Assembly (NCBI GenBank): GCA_034432795.1
Contig: DAOUBF010000047.1
Span: forward strand, 1 to 64,000
DNA: 64,000 nucleotides
Source of the DNA: DAOUBF01 sp034432795
GTDB taxonomy: Bacteria; Chloroflexota; Anaerolineae; DSLN01
Reading direction: 5' to 3'
Shown here: positions 24,086 through 32,833 of the stretch, one piece after another
How the letters are laid out: each line of letters starts with the position of its first letter
Position numbering within the stretch: the stretch's first letter is position 1
Program-made: the position numbers and the translations under genes
Notes under the pieces: model-generated
The model's database searches: none
Told to the model about the DNA's origin: nothing
The model's input: only the letters and a program-made list of their open reading frames with translations

Positions 24086-25210
24086 TCAGGTCTGGCCCAG
24101 CAGCGCCCGCAGCACCGCCACCGGCTCGCCCACCACCCCCAAATCCGCCGTCTTGAAAATCGGGGCCTGCGGATCGGGGTGGATGGCCACGACGAAGCGG
24201 CTGTCGCTCATCCCGGCCAGATGGTGGGCATCCCCGCGGATGCCGCAGGCGATGTACAACTCCGGTGCGATCGCCGGGCCGGTGATGCCCACCACATAGC
24301 GATCCGCCACCCAGCCCAGTTCGTAGGCCGTGTGATCGCCCGCCAGGACCGCGCCCAGGGATTCGGCCAATTGCCGGGCCAGGGCCAGGCCCGCCGGGTC
24401 CTTTAAATCGCGCCCCACCGCCACCACGCGCTGCGCCCGGTGCAAAGGCATCTCGGCCCGTTCGCCGTGATGGTCCACCGGCCCGGCGTACTCTGCCAGG
24501 CCCAGGTCTCGCACCCGCCGCCGGACATCTTCAAGCGGGACGGCCAGGGCCTCTATCTCGCCCAACCGCCCCGGATCGGCAGGCAGGGCCGTGAACGCGC
24601 CTGGGCGCAGCGTAAACACCTGGGGGCGCACGGCTTCTTCCGCAGCGCCCTGGGCCTCGGCCCATTCATAAGCGCTGCCCGCAGCCTCCGGCTGAACCTG
24701 GGGGATCAGCCACTCCTCTTCATACAGGCCGCCATAGGCCGGACGGCGGGCAATGACCGTGCGCGTGGCCTCGTCCAGGTCCAGCCCTGTGCACCCCGAA
24801 ACGCACCCTGTCCCCAGCCGGCTCGCCAGCCGCGCCGCCAGATCGTCCCCATCGGGGCTGGCGACCAACAGGAGCACCTCCGGCGGGGCCTGGGTAAACC
24901 GGGCGGATAGGACGGCCAGATGGGTCTCCAGGTCAAAAGGCGAGAGCCGGGCGTCCTCGGCCAGGGCGACGCGGTCGGCGCCGTGCGCGATGAGCGTACC
25001 GGCCAGCCCGGCGACATCGGCGCCCAACAAAGCCACCCCTACCGTCGCGCCCAGTCGGTCCGCCAGGCCACGAGCCGCCCCCAGGGCTTCTAGCGTGGCC
25101 GCGCTCAGCGCGTTCTCACGGATTTCAGCCACCACCCAGATGCCCTGCCCGCCCGCGCTTGCCGGCGGCAGGGATTCCCCCAACAGCGCACCCAGATCAC
25201 TGATGTCCAT
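24086..25210 (-). CDS. etfA: electron transfer flavoprotein alpha subunit, divergent FAD site
   Basis: 374 residues, slightly long. The C-terminal FAD domain is recognisable (AVGRDLKDPAGLALARQLAESLGAVLAG...GW...APELYIACGI...HLAGM...APIFKTADLGVVGE). Several usual FAD contacts are altered: the GASR-type turn reads AGDHTAYE, QTGK reads ITGP, GISGAIQH reads GIRGDAHH, and AIN reads AIH. The protein still pairs with an ETF beta gene 3 bases upstream and follows two acyl-CoA dehydrogenases, so a role in passing electrons to the quinone pool is likely. No ETF:quinone oxidoreductase is in the window. Confidence 0.9.
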   Translation of the reverse strand: MDISDLGALLGESLPPASAGGQGIWVVAEIRENALSAATLEALGAARGLADRLGATVGVALLGADVAGLAGTLIAHGADRVALAEDARLSPFDLETHLAVLSARFTQAPPEVLLLVASPDGDDLAARLASRLGTGCVSGCTGLDLDEATRTVIARRPAYGGLYEEEWLIPQVQPEAAGSAYEWAEAQGAAEEAVRPQVFTLRPGAFTALPADPGRLGEIEALAVPLEDVRRRVRDLGLAEYAGPVDHHGERAEMPLHRAQRVVAVGRDLKDPAGLALARQLAESLGAVLAGDHTAYELGWVADRYVVGITGPAIAPELYIACGIRGDAHHLAGMSDSRFVVAIHPDPQAPIFKTADLGVVGEPVAVLRALLGQT

Positions 25211-25213
25211 ACC

Positions 25214-25996
25214 CTACCTCCGCAGCCCCAGGCGCTCATAGAGCTGGCTGGCCAGCTTCGCCGCCACCTCTTCCGCCGTCCCTGTCAGCCGGACGCCCAA
25301 CTCCCGTTCCGGCGGGACCACCGCACCGCGCACCTGCACCAGAGGCGACAGGCTGGCCGCATCCAGCCCCAGGTCGGCTACACTCCAATACATCACCCTA
25401 CCCTCACGATAGGCCTGGAGCAGGCGCCCGGCGTGCGCGTAGCGCGGCGGATGCGAATCACGCGGGATGGTGACGACGGCGGGCAGATCGGCCTCCTGGG
25501 CAATGGTGACGACCCCGCGCTGTGTGACGGTGCGCAGGGTGCTGCCGTTCACCTCTAACCGCAGGGCACGTGACAACAGCGGCCAGCCCAACGCCTCGGC
25601 TAGGCGCGGCCCGACCTGCCCATCGCCCGTGTCCAGCGCGCGCTCGCCCACCAGCACCAGGGCCACCCCGCCGATGTGTTCCACCGCCCGCGCCAGGGCG
25701 CGCGTGATCACGCCTGCGTCCGCCCGGCTCAGGGCGGCATCCCGCACCCCAATCGCCTGGTCAGCGCCCATGCCCAACGCCTCGCACAGCACCTCTTCGG
25801 CGCGTTCTGCCCCCACCGCCAGGGCGATGACCTCGGCCCCCAGCGCATCTTTCAGCCGCAGGGCCGCTTCCAGCGCGTGCTTCGCCGCCGGGTCCATCAG
25901 GACCTCCTCGCGCTGGACCGTGACTTGCCCGGCCCGCCGGTTAACCGCAATGCCCGACGGGTTCAGCACTGCTTTCACGCCCACAACGATCTTCAT
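25214..25996 (-). CDS. etfB: electron transfer flavoprotein beta subunit
   Basis: 260 residues. MKIVVGVKAVLNPSGIAVNR starts the fold; DPAAKHALEAALRLKDALGAEVIALAVGAERAEEVLCEALGMGADQAIGV and VALVLVGERALDTGDGQVGPRLAEALGWPLLS are the conserved ETF beta segments, the latter contacting AMP. Forms the heterodimer with the alpha subunit. Its start overlaps the end of the acyl-CoA dehydrogenase gene by 4 bases, indicating translational coupling. Confidence 0.95.
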   Translation of the reverse strand: MKIVVGVKAVLNPSGIAVNRRAGQVTVQREEVLMDPAAKHALEAALRLKDALGAEVIALAVGAERAEEVLCEALGMGADQAIGVRDAALSRADAGVITRALARAVEHIGGVALVLVGERALDTGDGQVGPRLAEALGWPLLSRALRLEVNGSTLRTVTQRGVVTIAQEADLPAVVTIPRDSHPPRYAHAGRLLQAYREGRVMYWSVADLGLDAASLSPLVQVRGAVVPPERELGVRLTGTAEEVAAKLASQLYERLGLRR

Positions 25997-27159
25997 GGCC
26001 GGATCCTCACCCCCACCTCGCGGAAGACCTGCTCCGCGATCAAAATGCGCTGGATCTCGTTCGTGCCCTCAAAGATCTCCGCGATGCGCGCATCGCGGAA
26101 GCCGCGCTCCACCGGGTTGTTGCGGCTATAGCCCAGCGCGCCGTGAATCTGCACCGCACGGTCAATGCAGCGGCTGGCGATCTCCGAGCCGAGCAGCTTG
26201 CACATCCCGGCCTCTTTGGTGAACGGGCGGCCCGTATCCACCAGCCAGGCCGTGCGGTACACCAGTGAACGCAGGGCCTCAATCTCCGCCGCCATGTCGG
26301 CGATCATGAACTGGATGCTTTGCTTGTGCGCGATGGGCAGGCCGAACTGCGTGCGCGCCTTGGCCCAGCGCACCGCCGCCTCCAACGCCGCCTGCGCCCC
26401 GCCCAGCGTGGCCGCGCCCAGGCTCACCCGGCCAATGTCCAGCGTCTTCATGAAGGTGACGAACCCCAGGCCCACCTGGCCCAGCACATTCTCGCGGGGC
26501 ACGCGCACGTTATCAAAGGTGATCACCGAGGTGGCGCTCCCATGCAGGCCCATCTTGTGCTCCGGCGCGCCGGCCTTGAACCCCTCCCATTTTGTCTCCA
26601 CGACGAAGGCGGTGGCGCCGCCGCGCGCCCCCAGCGCCGGGTCCGTGACCGCCAGCACGCAGATCACATCGGCGATGGGGCCGTTGGTGATCCACACCTT
26701 CTGGCCGTCCAGGAAGTAGGAATCGCCCTCGCGGGTGGCGCGCAGCTTGATGGAGGCGGCGTCCGATCCCGCTCCCGCCTCGGTCAGCGCGAAGGCGGCC
26801 AGCTTCTTCCCGGCGCACAGGTCGGGCAGATAGCGGCGCTTCAGGTCTTCGCTGCCGTCCAGGTAAATGGGCATGGCGCCGATGCCGATGTGCGCTCCCA
26901 GGATGGCGGCAGTGGACTGGCAGACGCGCCCGATCTCTTCCATGAGGATACAGTAGCCGATCTCGCCGGCGCCCAGGCCGCCGTACTCGCGGGGGAAGGG
27001 GACGCCCAACAGCCCGATCTCTGCGGCCTTGCGGATATTCTCCCAGGGCACACGGCCCTCGCGGTCCAGCGACTGGGCCACCGGGCGGATTTCGCCCTCG
27101 GCGAAGTCGCGGATCAGTCGCCTGAGCGCCTGATGCTCGCGTGACAGTTCAAAGTCCAT
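25993..27159 (-). CDS. acyl-CoA dehydrogenase (canonical catalytic Glu)
   Basis: 388 residues. FALTEAGAGSDAASI (FAD/substrate motif) and FRDARIAEIFEGTNEIQRI are present; the Glu of EGTNE (~364) is the standard catalytic base. It removes two hydrogens from the alpha-beta bond of an acyl-CoA and passes electrons to ETF, whose genes follow directly. GGAGGTGA precedes the start, which shares one base with the preceding stop (TGATG). Confidence 0.96.
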   Translation of the reverse strand: MDFELSREHQALRRLIRDFAEGEIRPVAQSLDREGRVPWENIRKAAEIGLLGVPFPREYGGLGAGEIGYCILMEEIGRVCQSTAAILGAHIGIGAMPIYLDGSEDLKRRYLPDLCAGKKLAAFALTEAGAGSDAASIKLRATREGDSYFLDGQKVWITNGPIADVICVLAVTDPALGARGGATAFVVETKWEGFKAGAPEHKMGLHGSATSVITFDNVRVPRENVLGQVGLGFVTFMKTLDIGRVSLGAATLGGAQAALEAAVRWAKARTQFGLPIAHKQSIQFMIADMAAEIEALRSLVYRTAWLVDTGRPFTKEAGMCKLLGSEIASRCIDRAVQIHGALGYSRNNPVERGFRDARIAEIFEGTNEIQRILIAEQVFREVGVRIRP

Positions 27160-28322
27160 CAGGGCTTCACCTCCACGCCCAACTCCCTGAATACATCCTG
27201 TGCGATGATCACCCGCTGAATCTGGGTCGTCCCGCCCAGGAAGTCCAGGGCACGGGCATCGCGGTACAGGCGCGAGATGGCGTACTCGTCGCTGAAGCCG
27301 TAGCCACCGTGCACCTGCAACATGCGGTTGGCGGCATTGCGCGCCACCTGCGCCCCAAACAGCTTGGCCATCGCCGCCAACCCCCGGAAGTCCTCGCCCC
27401 GGTCGTATAGCCAGGCGCCGCGGTAGACGAGCGAGCGCAGGGCCTCAATTTCGGTGGCGGTGTCGGCGAAGTAGTTGGCGATGGCCTGCTTGGTGGCGAT
27501 GGGTACGCCGAACTGGCTGCGTTCCGCTGCGTAGCGTCGCCCCAGGTCCAGGGCCGCCAGCGCCAGCCCCAACGCCGCCGCCGCCAGCGCCAGCCGCATC
27601 CGGTCCAGCGCGCCTGAGGCAATGGGCCAGCCCTCCCCTTCGGCGCCGAGCCGCTGTGACGCCGGGACGCGACAGTTCTCCAGGTAGATCGTGTGGATGG
27701 TCAGGCCGCGCAGCCCCATCGTCGGCTCGCGGTAGCCCAGGATCAGCCCCGGCGTATCGCGCTCCACGAGGAACATGGTCAGGCCGTTGCGCCCGTTCTC
27801 CCCAGGCACCTGAGCCATCACCAGGAAGAGGCCGGCCACGCCTGCGTTGCTCACCCAGGATTTGATTCCGTTCAGCACGTAGGCATCGCCGTCGCGCCGG
27901 GCGCTGGTCTGGATGGCCGAGACATCGCTGCCCGCGTCCGGCTCGGTCTGCGCAAACGCGCCCAATACTTCACCTGATGCCAGGCGCGGCAAATAGGCCC
28001 GCTTCTGCGCCTCGTCCCCCGCAGCCAGGACCGTCAGTCCCACCAACGCCGTCTGGATGGCGACGGTGACCGCGGTGGACAGGCAGGCGCGCCCCAATTC
28101 CTCAATGAGCAGGCAGGTGCTCACATAGTCCAGGCCGGCCCCGCCATATACTTCGGGGATGGGCATACCCAGGAAGCCCTGCGCCGCCGCCTTCTGCACT
28201 ACCTCTGCGGACAGTTGCTCGGCCTTGTCGGTGTGCTCTGCGCGCGGCCAGACCTCTTTGCGGGCGAACTCCCGGAACAGGTCGCGGAACATCTGTTGTT
28301 CTTCACTCAGCGCAAAGTCCAT
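27159..28322 (-). CDS. acyl-CoA dehydrogenase lacking the C-terminal catalytic Glu
   Basis: 387 residues from ATG 28322 (GGAGGGAG upstream). GAFAQTEPDAGSDVSAIQT and YGFSDEYAISRLYRDARALDFLGGTTQIQR show the family, but GGT replaces EGT at the usual catalytic position (~363). In isovaleryl-CoA dehydrogenases, which also lack that Glu, the base sits on helix G; the aligned residue here is Asp (GALDRMRLA, ~239). It may be a branched-chain-type enzyme with an Asp base, or catalytically altered. It begins inside the end of the small membrane-protein gene. Confidence 0.93.
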   Translation of the reverse strand: MDFALSEEQQMFRDLFREFARKEVWPRAEHTDKAEQLSAEVVQKAAAQGFLGMPIPEVYGGAGLDYVSTCLLIEELGRACLSTAVTVAIQTALVGLTVLAAGDEAQKRAYLPRLASGEVLGAFAQTEPDAGSDVSAIQTSARRDGDAYVLNGIKSWVSNAGVAGLFLVMAQVPGENGRNGLTMFLVERDTPGLILGYREPTMGLRGLTIHTIYLENCRVPASQRLGAEGEGWPIASGALDRMRLALAAAALGLALAALDLGRRYAAERSQFGVPIATKQAIANYFADTATEIEALRSLVYRGAWLYDRGEDFRGLAAMAKLFGAQVARNAANRMLQVHGGYGFSDEYAISRLYRDARALDFLGGTTQIQRVIIAQDVFRELGVEVKP

Positions 28323-28636
28323 TTGCTCCCTCCATCCTGCCGAGGCTCGTTTCCGTCCTGCCGCCCCGACAGGCGTGCTGACGACCCCGCGCGCCGCCGC
28401 CAGCGGGCCACTGCCCACGCGACGAAGCCCAGACCCAGCGCGATCACCAGGGCCAGGGCCAGGTGATTGAGGCGCTCCGGCGTGCTGGCCGCCCAGGGCA
28501 GAATGAGCAGCGCTGCCAGCCCTAACGTGACCAAGAGGATCAGCCGCGCAGTTGGCTCGGCGCGCAGGGCCTTCGCCAGCGCCAGACCGAAGCCCAGCAA
28601 GGCCACTACCAGGATGGCGACAAGCGTTGGGTTCAA
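28307..28636 (-). CDS. small membrane protein, unknown function
   Basis: 109 residues with three hydrophobic helices (TLVAILVVALLGFGLALA, LILLVTLGLAALLILPWAA, LNHLALALVIALGLGFVAWAVARW) and a basic, glycine-rich tail whose last codons overlap the next gene by 16 bases. No family recognised. It lies inside the beta-oxidation set, so may be co-transcribed; a passenger gene is equally possible. Confidence 0.6.
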   Translation of the reverse strand: MNPTLVAILVVALLGFGLALAKALRAEPTARLILLVTLGLAALLILPWAASTPERLNHLALALVIALGLGFVAWAVARWRRRAGSSARLSGRQDGNEPRQDGGSKWTLR

Positions 28637-28674
28637 CGTTTAGCCGTCAGCGTTCAGCGCTCAGCTATCGTTTT

Positions 28675-28702
28675 GTAGGGGCATGGCACACCGTGCCCCT
28701 AC
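28675..28702. terminator. GTAGGGGCA hairpin after the enoyl-CoA hydratase gene
   Basis: GTAGGGGCA (28675-28683) pairs with TGCCCCTAC (28694-28702). It borders the enoyl-CoA hydratase stop on the minus strand. A run CGATAGC follows but no T-tract. Confidence 0.55.
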
Positions 28703-29487
28703 TACCGGTCCTTGAACTGCGGCTGGCGCTTCTCCAGGAAGGCGGTCACGCCCTCGCGCATGTCCTCGGTCAGCGCCAGTTGCGCGAACAGGTTAGCTTC
28801 ATGCGCCAGGGCCTGATCCAACGGCATACCCAGCCCCTGATCAATGGCCTGGAGGGCCGCTGCCAGCGCCAGCCCTGGCTTCGCCACGATCTTCCGCGCC
28901 AGGTCGCGGGCCGTCTTGAGCACCTCGCCCGCCGGGACCACGCGGTTGACCAGGTTCAGGCGATAGGCTTCCTGCGCCGTGATCGCGTCGCCGGTGAGGA
29001 TCAACTCAATCGCCTTGGCCCGGCCCACGATGCGGCTCAGGCGTTGTGTGCCGCCCCAGCCGGGGATAATGCCCAGGTTGATCTCCGGCTGGCCCAGGCG
29101 CACGCGGTCGCCAGCGATGCGGATGTGGCAGGCCATTGCCAGTTCCAGCCCGCCGCCCAGGCACACGCCGTTGATCGCCGCGATGAAGGGCTTATGGGCA
29201 CGCTCAATGCGGTTGAACACGGCCTGGCCCGCCAGGGCGAGATCGCGCACCGAGTCGCTCCCCGCCACCGCCTTCAACTCGTTGATGTCCGCCCCGGCGA
29301 CGAAGGCGACCTGGCCCGCGCCGGTAATGATCACGGCTTTGACCTCCCGATTGGCCAGCACCTCGTCAATCGCCTCGGCCAGCTCGCTCATCGTCACCCG
29401 GTCAAACGCATTGACCGGCGGGTGGTCAATCGTGATGGTGGCGATGCGCTCTTCAATGGTGACCTTAACAAATTGTCGCTCAGGCAT
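28702..29487 (-). CDS. enoyl-CoA hydratase/isomerase
   Basis: 261 residues of crotonase fold. ITGAGQVAFVAGADINEL is the oxyanion-hole loop; GGGLELAMACHIRIAG and GQPEINLGIIPGWGGTQRL carry both catalytic glutamates. Hydrates trans-2-enoyl-CoA to 3-hydroxyacyl-CoA, the step between the neighbouring dehydrogenases. AGGAG precedes the start 11 bases after the 3-hydroxyacyl-CoA dehydrogenase stop. Confidence 0.95.
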   Translation of the reverse strand: MPERQFVKVTIEERIATITIDHPPVNAFDRVTMSELAEAIDEVLANREVKAVIITGAGQVAFVAGADINELKAVAGSDSVRDLALAGQAVFNRIERAHKPFIAAINGVCLGGGLELAMACHIRIAGDRVRLGQPEINLGIIPGWGGTQRLSRIVGRAKAIELILTGDAITAQEAYRLNLVNRVVPAGEVLKTARDLARKIVAKPGLALAAALQAIDQGLGMPLDQALAHEANLFAQLALTEDMREGVTAFLEKRQPQFKDR

Positions 29488-29498
29488 GGCGGCCTCTC

Positions 29499-30725
29499 CT
29501 AAACCGAATACTCGTGGAAGCCCTTGCCGGTCTTCTTGCCCAGATGGCCGGCGCGGACCTTGGTGCGCAGTTTCCAGGCCGGGCGGAAGCGCTCGCCATA
29601 GCGGGCGCGCAACTCCTCCAGCTTGGCCAGGACGGTATCCAGGCCCAGCGTGTCGGCCAGAGCCAGCGGGCCAATGCGCTCACCGTGATAGGTCATGCCC
29701 AGCCCGGCCACGACGGCCATATCAATGTCGGGGGCGCTGGCGATGTGCTCTTGCAGGCATAGCACCGCTTCGTTGATCATGGGCATGATCAGCCGGTCCA
29801 CGCTGAACTCGCCACGCTGCTGCGGCGGCAGGCTGGCGCTGATCTCGGCGATCATCTGCCTGACCGGCTCATCCGTCTGGTCGCCGTAGCCGTAGAAACC
29901 CGCGCCGCTCTTCTCACCGAGGCGCCCGGCCTGGATAAGTTTGTAGAACAGCGGCGCCGGCGCCATGCGCTCACCATACTCGCTGTACAGATAGCTGCCC
30001 ACATCGCTACACACATCCAGGCCCAGCATGTCCATGAGCGTAAACGGCCCCATGGGCATCCCGAAGTCCACCATAGCCGCGTCAATCTCGCTGGCCGTGG
30101 CCGCACCCTCACCCAAGGCAATGGTGGCCTCGTTCAGGTAGGGCATGAGCAGGCGATTGACCAGGAAGCCGGGGCATTCCTGCACGACCACCGGGATCTT
30201 GCGCAACGACTCGGCAAACTGCACCACGTCATCCACCGTCTCCTGGCTGGTGTCCAGGCCGGGGATGACCTCCACCAGCTTCATCACATGGGCGGGGTTG
30301 AAGAAGTGCATGCCGATGACCTTGTGGGGGCGCTTAGTGGACGCGCCCAACTCCGAGATGGATAGCGCCGAGGTGTTGCTGGCGAAGATGGTGCTCTCCG
30401 GGCACACGTTGTCCAGCTCAGCGAAGACGGCCTTCTTGATGGCCATCTTCTCCGGCACGGCCTCAATGACGATGTCCACATCGCCGAAGCTGTCATAGCT
30501 CAGGGTCGGCTCCACCAGCGCGATCTTGTTCTCGGCCTCGCCGGGCTGCATCTTGCCCTTCTCCACCCGGCTCTCGTAAATCCGGCGGATGCGCGCCATG
30601 CCCTTATCCAGCATGGCCTGGTCTATGTCCTTGAGCACGACCGGCAGCCCACTGAAGCTGATCACCTGGGCGATCTCCGCGCCCATGGCCCCGGCGCCTA
30701 CAACGGCGGCTTTAAAGATGTACAT
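29499..30725 (-). CDS. 3-hydroxyacyl-CoA dehydrogenase
   Basis: 408 residues. The NAD-binding GAGAMGAEIAQV is at ~10-21; the catalytic HFFNPAHVMKLVEVI at ~140 and the substrate-positioning SNTSALSISEL are present. Two 3HCDH C-terminal modules follow (QECPGFLVNRLLMPYLNEA...; then VDRLIMPMINEAVLCLQEHIAS...), giving the long bacterial form. Oxidises 3-hydroxyacyl-CoA to 3-ketoacyl-CoA. AAAGGAG lies before the start. Confidence 0.95.
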   Translation of the reverse strand: MYIFKAAVVGAGAMGAEIAQVISFSGLPVVLKDIDQAMLDKGMARIRRIYESRVEKGKMQPGEAENKIALVEPTLSYDSFGDVDIVIEAVPEKMAIKKAVFAELDNVCPESTIFASNTSALSISELGASTKRPHKVIGMHFFNPAHVMKLVEVIPGLDTSQETVDDVVQFAESLRKIPVVVQECPGFLVNRLLMPYLNEATIALGEGAATASEIDAAMVDFGMPMGPFTLMDMLGLDVCSDVGSYLYSEYGERMAPAPLFYKLIQAGRLGEKSGAGFYGYGDQTDEPVRQMIAEISASLPPQQRGEFSVDRLIMPMINEAVLCLQEHIASAPDIDMAVVAGLGMTYHGERIGPLALADTLGLDTVLAKLEELRARYGERFRPAWKLRTKVRAGHLGKKTGKGFHEYSV

Positions 30726-30903
30726 TTACCTTACTCCTTTCCGACGCTCTAATTAACGCAAAGCAGGTTCCCCTACCTGCCGCTACGGTGCGCACGGCAG
30801 AATACGGCGGGTATGGAAACCCGCCCAACGAAAGCCACAGCGTGTAGGGCAGGTTTCCCTACCTGCCGCGCAGGTTTCCCTACCTGCCGCTCAGCTAGAG
30901 TTC
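30726..30903. repeat. palindromic repeats between thiolase and hydroxyacyl-CoA dehydrogenase genes
   Basis: No gene. Contains GCAGGTTCCCCTACCTGC, GGCGGGTATGGAAACCCGCC and two GCAGGTTTCCCTACCTGC units (30860-30895), related to the blocks at 3289 and 32834. They can fold into several hairpins in the operon mRNA. Confidence 0.75.
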
Positions 30904-32106
30904 CTATGAGACCCGCTCCACAACGAGGGCGCTCGCCTGGCCGCCCTCAGCGCACAATGTCGCCAGGCCATAGCGCGCCTGGCGCCGCTTCATCTCATGC
31001 AGCAGCGTGACCACGATGCGGCAACCGCTGGAGCCGACAGGGTGGCCCAGGGCGATAGCGCCGCCATTGACATTCACCTTATCCCAGTCCCAGCCGTCCT
31101 TCTCCAGCAGCTTGCCCACCGCCAGCACCTGGGCGGCAAACGCCTCGTTCAACTCAATCAAGTCCATGTCGGTCAGCTTGAGGCCGGCCTTCTGGAGCGC
31201 CTTGGGCGCGGCATAGGCCGGGGCGATCCCCATGCGCTCCGGCTCAACGCCGGCGTAGCCGAAGGACACAATGCGGGCCAGGGGTTGATAGCCCAGCGCC
31301 GCCGCCCGCGCCGCCGACATCACCAGCACAGCGCTGGCCCCATCGGAGATGCCGCAGGAGTTGGCCGGTGTCACCGTCCCGCCTTCTTTGAACACCGCCG
31401 GGTAGAGCGCGGCCTTCTGCACGGTTAGCGCCGGGTTGATCGTCTCGTCCTGGAGGATTTTTTCGCGGGTGACCTCCTGGCCGGCGACCTTCTTGGTGAC
31501 CTCCACCGGCACGATCTCCTCGGCGAACTTCCCCATGCGCGTGGCCATGAAGGCCTTACGATGCGAGTTCACAGCGTATTCGTCCTGCGCCTGGCGGCTG
31601 ATGTTGAACTCCTCCACCAGGTTCTCCGCCGTCCGCCCCATGAGCTGGCCACAGATGGGATCGGTCAACGCCTCCCAGAGCGCGTCGGTGAATTGGGCAT
31701 GGCGCAGCTTCAGCCCCCAGCGCGCCCCCCGGACGATATAGGGAATGGTGCTCATGGACTCCACGCCGCCGGCGATATAGACCTCGCCCTCGTCAAGCTG
31801 GATATGCCGCCAGGCTTCAATAATGGCGTCCATGCCGCTGTTGCAGTTGCGGGCCACCGTGTACGCGGGCACCTCTTTGGGGATGCCCGCCTTAAGGGCC
31901 ACAACGCGGGCGATGTTGGGCGCGTCCGAGGGCTGGGCCACCGACCCCAGGATGACCTCGTCCACCATGGCCGGGTCCAGCTTCGTCCGCTCCAGCAGCC
32001 CGACAATGGCGAACCGCGCCAGTTCCACTGCGGAGACATCGCGGAACACGCCGCCGTGATTACCCACCGGCGTGCGCACCCCATCTACGATCACTACATC
32101 TTTCAT
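30904..32106 (-). CDS. thiolase (acetyl-CoA C-acyltransferase)
   Basis: 400 residues. The nucleophile cysteine lies in TVARNCNSGMDAI (~88); GGAIALGHPVGSSG gives the histidine and TLCAEGGQASA the second cysteine (the last motif usually reads C-GGG-G). Cleaves 3-ketoacyl-CoA in beta-oxidation, or condenses acetyl-CoA in reverse. Its ATG overlaps the TetR stop by 4 bases, so regulator and enzyme are co-translated. Confidence 0.95.
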   Translation of the reverse strand: MKDVVIVDGVRTPVGNHGGVFRDVSAVELARFAIVGLLERTKLDPAMVDEVILGSVAQPSDAPNIARVVALKAGIPKEVPAYTVARNCNSGMDAIIEAWRHIQLDEGEVYIAGGVESMSTIPYIVRGARWGLKLRHAQFTDALWEALTDPICGQLMGRTAENLVEEFNISRQAQDEYAVNSHRKAFMATRMGKFAEEIVPVEVTKKVAGQEVTREKILQDETINPALTVQKAALYPAVFKEGGTVTPANSCGISDGASAVLVMSAARAAALGYQPLARIVSFGYAGVEPERMGIAPAYAAPKALQKAGLKLTDMDLIELNEAFAAQVLAVGKLLEKDGWDWDKVNVNGGAIALGHPVGSSGCRIVVTLLHEMKRRQARYGLATLCAEGGQASALVVERVS

Positions 32107-32744
32107 GGCCGAAGTCCTTTCAATACCAGGTCTAAAGCGGCTGCATACAGCGATTCCAGATCGGCGGCCAGCATCTCACGGCGCAGCGGGTGGCTGAGGA
32201 GGACAAGGACGCCGTTCAGTGCGGCCCAGGCCACGCCCGCTGCCTGGCGTGCATCCCCAGGCGCGAACACCCCTTCATCCATCCCCTGCCGGATGGCCTG
32301 CACCACCCAGGCCAGGCCGCGCAGGCTGGTGGTGAGGAGTCGCTGGTACAGGTCGGGGGAGACCGATTCCTGGAAATGGCCGCGGTCAAAGGCCATGATC
32401 AACCGGAAGCTGTGGGGGTTAGCCTGGAAGAAGCTCAAGTAGGCCTGCGCCAGGCGGCGCACCCGCTCCTCCGCCGATAGAGGCTGGCCCGGCGCAAACG
32501 CGGCCTCAAGTTGCGCCACCAGCTTCTCCAGGTCTTCCAGAAGGAGAGCAGCGAGGAGGCTCTCTTTGGTCTCAAAGTACAGATAGACCGTGCCCTTGCT
32601 GACCTCGGCCTGCTGGGCGACATCGTCCACCGTCGCCCGGTGGATGCCTTTCTCCAGGAAGACCTTGCGTGCGGCGTGGAGGATGGAATCGCGTCGTTCC
32701 TCGCGCTCCCGTGCCCGCCGTCGCTCCGTCGTCATGTGGGTCAC
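32103..32744 (-). CDS. TetR-family transcriptional regulator of the beta-oxidation genes
   Basis: 213 residues. The N-terminal helix-turn-helix (RDSILHAARKVFLEKGIHRATVDDVAQQAEVSKGTVYLYFETKESLLAALL) is canonical; the C-terminal ligand domain (~80-205) is hydrophobic and helical, like the acyl-CoA-responsive FadR/QacR-type group. Two palindromes at its own promoter point to autorepression. Being first in the operon with thiolase, it probably responds to an acyl-CoA (inference). ATG 32735 is an alternative start. Confidence 0.93.
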   Translation of the reverse strand: MTHMTTERRRAREREERRDSILHAARKVFLEKGIHRATVDDVAQQAEVSKGTVYLYFETKESLLAALLLEDLEKLVAQLEAAFAPGQPLSAEERVRRLAQAYLSFFQANPHSFRLIMAFDRGHFQESVSPDLYQRLLTTSLRGLAWVVQAIRQGMDEGVFAPGDARQAAGVAWAALNGVLVLLSHPLRREMLAADLESLYAAALDLVLKGLRP

Positions 32745-32759
32745 ATGGGCCTCTGCTGG

Positions 32760-32793
32760 CTGACCGCCGGTCAGTTACTGACTATAAGTCAGT
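32760..32793. promoter_or_regulatory. two palindromic operators for the TetR regulator
   Basis: CTGACC-GCC-GGTCAG (32760-32774) and ACTGACT-ATA-AGTCAGT (32777-32793), both perfect and sharing a CTGAC half-site. The second overlaps the -10 box, so binding would block initiation. Confidence 0.82.
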
Positions 32794-32819
32794 ATAGACC
32801 AATTTTTCGCGCTTGTCAA
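32791..32819 (-). promoter_or_regulatory. promoter of the TetR/thiolase operon
   Basis: Minus strand: TTGACA (32819-32814), 17-base spacer, TATACT (32796-32791). Start near 32784, inside the operator. Confidence 0.88.
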
Positions 32820-32833
32820 CAGGCTCACATTGA

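Noticed and set aside
30813..31010. Small open frame with CRAGFPTCRAGF repeats
   Set aside because: Entirely translated intergenic repeat running into the antisense of thiolase.
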